Shown in pieces: positions 40,101-49,100 of a DNA stretch of 64,000 bases; the first letter of the stretch is position 1, and each line of letters begins with the position of its first letter. The stretch is from Schistosoma mansoni (lineage: Eukaryota; Platyhelminthes; Trematoda; Strigeidida; Schistosomatidae). A program made the translations under genes and the position numbers. Location of the stretch: positions 18,299,004 to 18,363,003 of the forward strand of contig NC_031498.1 in assembly GCF_000237925.1 (NCBI RefSeq), read 5' to 3'. Under the pieces are notes generated by a model. The model worked only from the letters and a program-made list of their open reading frames with translations, was not told where the DNA came from and did no database searches.

Positions 40101-43100
40101 TTAAGGTTATTTAATTAATTAACTTATTTGAAATCTCATAAAACTGAGCAAGAAAAATAAAATGTGTTACACAAATTAAAATTTGTGTTTGAACTGAAAT
40201 ACCGACAAAGGCAACCAAATAGAAGCAAGTGGTTTTCCTAGTGAGCTGATCCTTTTGACTTAAACATTTAATCTACGAAGCAACGGAGCAGTCATCCTAT
40301 CATAACAGATAGCCAGAAATAGGTTCAGTCAGTCACAACGTAGAACTTCGTACGTACGTATATCAGTTCGAGTTGCCATACCACATTAGCACAGAGATGC
40401 AGTTGTCCATTCAAATCCCATAGTGGTAGAAGTAGTAAGAGTATAAGCATTATGTGAAAGATTAGGGTTTGAAGATGTTATTGAAGGAGTATAATACAGT
40501 GAAATAAATTTGGAAAGAGAAAAAGGATAGGGACGTGAAGAATTCAAAAGGTTAGAATTTGGTAGAACACAAAGAGTGGATGCACCTTCGCCATTACAAA
40601 CGATTTTGAGCCATGTCATTCAAGGTCTCTAACCATCGGTTGCTATCATCTCGTGAATCCCAACCAGGTAGTCTACACCTACCAACATGGCTCAGTCCAA
40701 TTGTCAGTGACTTCATGGATTTGTGCCACGTTTTGGTCTGGCCGCCCCTAGCTTTCTTTCAACCTACTCCTACACCATGGAACCTTGCACGTCGGGGCAG
40801 TCGGTGGTTGGACATACGTAACATGTGTCCCAGCCATCTCAATTGATGAAGTTTAACTACTTCATCGATCAACTTGCCACCCTTACATAGTACCTGTTTC
40901 CTAACAACTGCATTACTTACTCGGTGGTCCCACGAGATACGATCAATGCTTCAAAGACACCTATGATCGAATACTAGTAGCCTACGAATATCCTCTACTC
41001 TTATCGGCCATGTTTCACCGCCATAAAATAGGACGGAACGAACTGCTGCACAGTAAACCCGTCCTTTTGTTGCTAGACGGATATCTCGCCTACGCCATAA
41101 ATGACGCAAGTTGGTGAAAGCTAGACGAACCTTCTGTAACCGTGCTGAGATTTCATCACACACCAGACCACAAGGGCTGATGAGACTCCCAAGATAAGTG
41201 AAGCAGTCAACACGCTCAACTACTTCACTCCCTATCATTAGTTCAGGTGTCGATGCAACCCAATCATGAAGTAACATTTTGCACTTCGAGGGAGAGAATC
41301 GCATCCCGAACATGCCTGCATAGTTACTTATAGTGGTCAGAAGACTCTGCATTTTGTCTGCGTGTTCACCAAATAGAACTGTCGTCGGCGTATTCTAAGT
41401 CAACAAGTGAGCCTCCTGGTAAAAGTTCAACTCCTGGAGATTGAGATGATGAAAGTGTTATCTCTGAAAGCATGTCAACGACAAGACTGAAAAGACCACT
41501 GCTTGATAGATCCTTGATCCTAGTCTGAAGTTACGGTCGCTAATTTTGATAATCAACACTTAGCTAAAAGATATCGTCTTTCAACTCCGCACTACCTAAC
41601 GAACTCTCCGAAATAAATTACTCTCCATATAAAAACTGTTTTAAAGTCTTTATCATACGATCTTATACATAGTTGTCAAGTTATGTTCCAGTTTGGCGTT
41701 CTGAAGTCAGTGATATTGCTTCCGTAAACATTTCATGGACACAACAAAGGACACTGAATCCGGCAATCCAGAGACCGATACATTTGACTTTACGAAAAAC
41801 ACGGTTATAAGCATCTACTGACTTATACACGGTACAGAAGACTTCATTTAATAATTGTGTGAATAAAACGCTTCTAATTGTGAATATTGAACACACAAGT
41901 CTTTAAAAGTCTGGGATGATAGGATCTAATAGATATCATTTGGTAAATATATAATCACTACACAGAATTCTGGACGTAACTTTAATACAAGTAGAGAAAT
42001 AGTTTAGTAGTTTAGATTAACTACGTAACACAGTCAACCAGTCAGGTATATGACTCTCAATTACTCCTTTTAAAGCTAACAAATAACTCAGAATTCATTG
42101 GTGAACATCAACGTACTGTCCTGGACAAGTACTAACGTAGAATAAGTCAATAATATAAAAACTGAATATTTACAATAATAATAATAATAAACTTTAACCA
42201 ACTAATACCTTGACAGGAGATCTTAATTTTGATGAATCGTTTTGCTTTTCCTGTTGTGACTGCCAAATACTTCGTGATACACAACCTTTTGGAATATCTT
42301 TATTTGGATTTGCACGTACATAAACAGAACCCTGTAAATAATCATTAAATAATAAAATGTTTAATATTACACTAATGCTAGAAGTATATTTTTCTTTTCT
42401 AACACATTCTGTTAATAATATCAGTAATAATTAAAAAGAAATAATACGTATTACTTTTACTTTAAAAAGAGATAACAAAAAAAACGAGATTTTGTTAGCA
42501 TTTACATTTCTTAAGATGAAAATATTATCAGAGGATTGACAACAAAAACGAATAGAATACAAATAAATACGCATACATTGATATCTGTATGGGTGAATAT
42601 ATATAATACAATTAAGTCGAAGTGATGGTATGGTCATATCATAGGCAAATGAGATGCTTATATGATTGTCCGATATCTGTCTATTTCTATTTACATATCT
42701 GTACCTGTTATAATGTTAACATGGATGAATGCAGTGGAATGAATTCAAAAGTAGAAAACTAAATCAATTAGAATATAAACCTTAATTAGGACAAATCTTT
42801 AGTAGTAACAGTAATAGTAATAACAATAATAACAGTAGTAATAATAGTAATAAGGATGGTGAAAGAATACATCTTTTATTAATCCTATAAGAATATTTAA
42901 ACAAGATGAGAAAAGCAAGTTGTAATATAGACAGTAGATAGTAAGAAAATATTCTAGACAGTTTGACCTTAGTTGTTTAGTAAAAAGAGATGAAGGAAAG
43001 ATGCGAGAAAGAATAATTTCATCAAAAAATCAATGGTTATTTTCTAAGTAATATCTGATGAGATTATCATTGTCTTCCTTGGTAGTTTACAGCGTCCAAA

Positions 43101-46100
43101 ATGCTATATATTTTTACATAGAATTTAGGAACGTATTGTACATCCAAATGTCTAGATGTTTTAGTGGCTTGTTAAATACCATGAAAACTTCTCCAACAGC
43201 ACCAGGGAAGTCATTGAGATTTTTAAATCATAATTTAAAAAACATATTACAAACTTGTAAAAACAAATCAGCTAAATAGAAAAGGTGTTCCTACTTATGG
43301 TGAAAATATTACTTAGAAATCAACTGATTTGCGTAAAGTATAGATTGATACGCTGTTATGAGATGTCTTTGTGGTAATTTTTTCTGTGCTATCAGTAATA
43401 GATTACATGGACAAAGAAAATAAGTTAAGTTAAATATCAGCTAGAATAAGTGGAGCTGTTTTAGAATGCACTACAACGCAAAATATAAAAGAGTTACTTG
43501 AAAATAAAAAAGTTGAGTTCATCATTACGTCTGACACAACCGAAAACCATATGAGGTCTGTGGTAGCGGTTTTTTATTTTAAAAACAAACACGTGAAAGC
43601 TCTAATTTTAAAATCAATTTAGGTCAAAACACAAAATAATAGTTCAAAACTAACTGTAGGTACAAACTCATCATCCGTATTATTAGAATTGGTTGGTTGA
43701 GTATGAGAAACACTTCCAGTTAAATTTTGAACTTTAGTAACGATTTCGTTCCAATCCAAGTTGGATTCACTTCTTGCATTGATTGTAACATGAACTGTCT
43801 AGTGCAAAAATAATTTTAAAAAGAGATTTTATGAAATAGTCGACATTTCATGTAATCGAGTAGCTTGATGACAATGTTAGGGTAGAAATTATACATAGTG
43901 TTAGGAAACTCCGTTATATACCATAAAAACTTTCCACTATCATAAAAATTTCGAAAATAAACAAGAAAAGAAATTTAAAAGACATATTCCAACTCGTTTT
44001 TATTTCAAAAAAAAGTATTAGAAACAATTTTTTACACTTTAAGAAGCGAAAATACTAATTTTCCAGAGCAGGGATTAGGAATTAATTCATCAAGTGTGAA
44101 ATATCAAGTGACATTTTATCTTAGCTTATTAGTCTAAACATTCAACAAACAGTCGTAAGACTTTGTCACATTTACTACCGTGTTGAAGTGGCAAAAGTTT
44201 ATAAAATAATATAAACATTTGGGTGAGTTTCTACGTATATTAGAATTCTTACTAACGTTATTATTATTACCATTATTACATTAACATATTGATACTGACC
44301 AGTAAATTAAACAAGGAATTTGGACTTTTTGCATCAACCTCTTACAGTTTGAGGTTTGTCAATGACTTAAGATAGAACTGAGAACATGAAGAAGAGAAAG
44401 AATCCACAACCATCTGCTTAACAAACGGGATTGAAACTAAAATTAGTGTTCGTAGGAAACACCTATAGTTTCAGTCAACTAGATCAATCTAACATATACC
44501 ACTTGACGAGATGCGCTATTCACATGTGCTTCCTAACGAATTTCTAGTAAGCACAATGCATTCTTAGGTAAAGAAAGTTAGACTCAAGAATATCCCATGA
44601 TTTAACCGTTTTAAGGGCTTTTATTCACAATCCTGGCTCCAACAAAAGGTAATGATTAACACTCATTTGTTGATTTGGAGCTTTGACTTTTGTAAAATAA
44701 GAATTTGTCAAAGTACCCAGTTTGTATTTCTTTAGCTCAACTGAACCATATTTTAGACATACTGTTTGGTGCGTTGACGTGCGGTTTATTAGTAAGAAGT
44801 GCAACACTACTGTGGTTTATGAAGTGGGGCCTCATACACATATTTATTTAAACACATAAATATTGGTAAAAGGAAGCACCAGATACATATGCACCGCACA
44901 AATATCATTCAATTTGTGTGAGGGCTGTGATACTGCTCAGGTGCCCAAACTGAAGCAGGTGGTTTTCTTAGGGGGCCACACCCGGAGCCTTTGACCAAAA
45001 GGTCTGATCCACAAGGCAGTGGAGCATCGTGAGGAAATGCAGTCCCATGGTAGCCGGTGACAAACAATTGGTTCATACGCCAGTTGTTCCTTCAGGATAC
45101 TGGAGCCCATGTGCACCATTGGTTTGAGCTGCTCTCAAATGCCCTGCGGTTTATTAAACAAACCGGAGTCTAAAAGGATCATAACGTTTCACATAAAATG
45201 ACTTTCAATATTATAGAAAGTCTCAGCAGTTTACTGCTCATTTACGCATCTCATACTAATTCATATTGATGCATGCTAATTTTTATCGATAACAAGACAA
45301 TAATTAAACATAACATAATATGTAAACTGCGCAAACTGTATTGCTCTGTAATTTTTCTATTCTTTCAGATGCTATTTCATGATATTCTTTACTAGTTCCA
45401 AGTAGCTGAAAGTTACATCTCCATGATAAGAGTAACTACCGAACATTATATATAGACGAGCTATTTGTTATCCCGAACTAATATATCGATAATGCAGTAT
45501 ATCTTTCTCACAAAAAAGGGTATTCATTTGGCATGTCATTAAAACAAGCGACTTTCCAAATATATATGCAATCAACTTATCACCAACTGAGGGAAAATTA
45601 ACAAAAATGCGGATGACTCTAACCTCAAAAACATCTAGTAAGTTAGAACCAAAATCTTGAAACTAGTGTCTCAACAATTAAATACGTTTCCACATATATC
45701 ACAAATATACTGTGTAGAGCATTAAACTAAATATCACGTATAAAATTATCTGCTTGAAAAATTCTAACAACTAGATCTGAAAAAACGGTAAGCTTTTCCG
45801 TCATTGTTTACATAAGCACCAAACTATCAACAAACTTGCGGCATTATCCCTTAAATTGATGCTTAACACTATGAGCAGCCGTATATCTTATTTGAAGAAT
45901 AAAGTAATGCTAAGCCATTTTTAAAAAATCCACAGGTCTAGTATTTATGTCAATCAGAAATCAAAAGACATGAAAACACTAATAAATAGTAATAATAGTT
46001 ATTTCTAAATATATACTACAATATTATACAAGCTAAACATTGATAAGAAATCGAAACTGAAGAGAACAATATCGAGATGGAGACTTGGACATAAAAATCA

Positions 46101-49100
46101 CCATAATTTTCAATTAAGAACAGCACTCACAAAATGCATAGCTTTAAAAAAGTGTAGGGATAATTACCCTAAGAAAATATATGAAAGTGATATATTAACG
46201 ATCCTCAGACTGAATAAAAACAACACTCTTTTAGTTACTTATCAGGAGTAAATTAAAATCAAAATATCATAAACTCACTCGGCATAGCCGTTTCACACAG
46301 TCGACATGTCTTGGACAAGCTAATTTAAAGCTTTCGGACGACGCCTCTCCTTGCTAATTAACATAAAATTAAAAATTATAAGAATCAGTGTTAAAATCAA
46401 GAGGAAAGTTTGGGTTGCATGGAAGAAAAACTCGTATGCCTATTGCGTAACTATGTAAATCAACCACAAAGTGAATTTAGTCGCAAGACATAAGATAAAA
46501 AACTACTAAAAGAAGAGTAATACTATCTAAGTCCACTTACATTATTATTTAGAGTCAACTATGCAACCACATATGGACTTATGATAACCTAGTGTTCGAT
46601 CAATTATGATAACACTTGATAATTTAAACCTTAGTAGGAGTTGTGAATGTTGGATGATAAGCGAATAAATAGCTAAGCGACAGACCCACCAAGATATTCG
46701 CACGAACACTCATCAATAAGTTTGTAAAAACAAATTTAGGATAAAAATGGTCAATCGTAAATAAACTATCAAGCGACATATCTGTACCATGGAATTCTGA
46801 ATGAAATTTCTGTATTTCTATATTTAATAGAAATTTTTAGTTAAAACACGTACATCATCAGTATTCTAGCGTACTGAATCAATCCTGATACATTGATGAC
46901 GAAAATAATGTAGAACTATAATTCTGATCACAAGCTACACTCCCAAAGATGTCCTACTGTGGCTAAGCTACGATTAATCTCTAACTAACAAATGCACAGC
47001 TTCGATAAGCTTGACTTGTTAAAGTAGATTACATTCGAACACAACAACCGTCAAATTGAATACTAGCTAGGAAAAAATCACCAAGTAATTTATTTTCCCT
47101 CACTTGATACACTCCGTTCAGGTAACACACAAATTACTGATCCCATTTTTATTTAACCTTATCATGAGTAGAGAGATGATAATTTCATCGTCTGACTTTT
47201 CATGGGTTGATATTCTACCAGGAGATTCGCTTGTTGACTTAGAATACTTAGACGATCTACTTTTGTTTGGTGAAGATGCTAACAAAGTGCAGAGTCTTCT
47301 GACTACGTAAGGTAAAAATTGCAAGTATGTTTGGAATGCGATTCTCTCCCTTCAAATCCAGAGTGCTGATTCAGGATTGGCTTGTGCCAACCACTCAACT
47401 ATTGATAGGCAAAGAAGTAGTCGAACGCATCAACTAACCCACTTATCTAGAGATTCGCATCAGTTCTGATGGTCTACTATCTAACGAAATCTCCAGACCG
47501 ACTCAGCAGGCTCGATTACATGATGCCACCATGCGTCACTTTTGATGTACTGCGGATCTCCATTTTCCAATCAAAGGACGAGTTTAATGCTCAGCAGTTC
47601 ACTCCATCCAACTCTATGGGTGTGAAACATGACCATTAAGAATAGAGGACATTTTTAGGTTACTGGTATTCGATCATAGGTGTCTTCGAAGCATCGCTCG
47701 TGTATTTTGGGACCACCGAGTGACGAGTGTCATTGTTAGGAATGGGAAACTAGGCAAATATGGCAAATCGATTGATGAGGTAGTAATTGTTGACCAACTG
47801 AGTTGGTTGGGATACGTGTTACGTATGTCCAACAACAGCCTACCTCGACGGGTGATGTCCTCCGGTATAGGAGTAGATCAGAAGACAGGTAGGGGCGGCC
47901 AAACCGAAATATGACATCAGTTCACCAAGTTATCAACAATCGTACTGAGCCATGTTACCAGGTGTAGACTACCTGGTTGGGGTCTATGTGACTATCGTCA
48001 CCATGGCTGAAAATCGTTTTCAATGGCGCAGGTGCGTCCATCATTTGTCTCCCCCAAATCCTGAGATTCTCGGTTCCTCACAAATTCCTTCGTTTTTATT
48101 GCGCAAATTCATATTGTATTTTTGAGTTGTATCTTCAATTCTCAATGTTTTCTATTACCATCGATACCGTTACTACTTGTGTTGTTCTGGAATTCGGTTT
48201 GACAATATCATTTCTCTATGCTAACAGAGCATGGATCTTAGACCGATGTAGATACACATCAGGTTCGACATTGTAACTGATTTCCTGAATAAACACCACA
48301 CTGAAGTAAATAAATGTCGTACTGAATAAAATAGCACACTGAAAAAACAATTAATACACTGAATGATCATCACATAGAACTAAAAATAGAAGTAATTTTG
48401 GGAAAGAATCCCAATGAGTTCAAAATATAATTTCGCCTTGTTAACCCGTCATATCAGTAATGAACAGGGATTATAATCTCTTACACCTCAATACCGATAA
48501 ACTGGTAAATTGTAACCGATAATTTGACATTAGGATGATTAAATTTAATATTTTATTGTCTAAAGTACCCATCAAAAGTTCTCCCTGTACAGAATGGTTA
48601 AACATACGAAAACTCCCAGACTCATAACCGTCTTTATCATATTGGGGATTGTGTTCTTGGGTATCGAAGATGTAATGGTATTAGTGTTTTATATAGAATA
48701 AACCCGAAGACAGTCGGTAACAATATCAAACCTGGTGTGTATCTACATCGGTCTAAGATCCATGCTCTGTTAGCATAGAGAAATGATATTGTCAAACCGA
48801 ATTCCAGAACAACACAAGTAGTAATGGTATCGATGGTAATAGAAAACATTGAGAATTGAAGATACAACTCAAAAATACAATATGAATTTGCGCAATAAAA
48901 ACGAAGGAATTTGTGAGGAACCGAGAATCTCAGGATTTGGGGGAGACAAATGATGGACGCACCTGCGCCATTGAAAACGATTTTCAGCCATGGTGACGAT
49001 AGTCACATAGACCCCAACCAGGTAGTCTACACCTGGTAACATGGCTCAGTACGATTGTTGATAACTTGGTGAACTGATGTCATATTTCGGTTTGGCCGCC

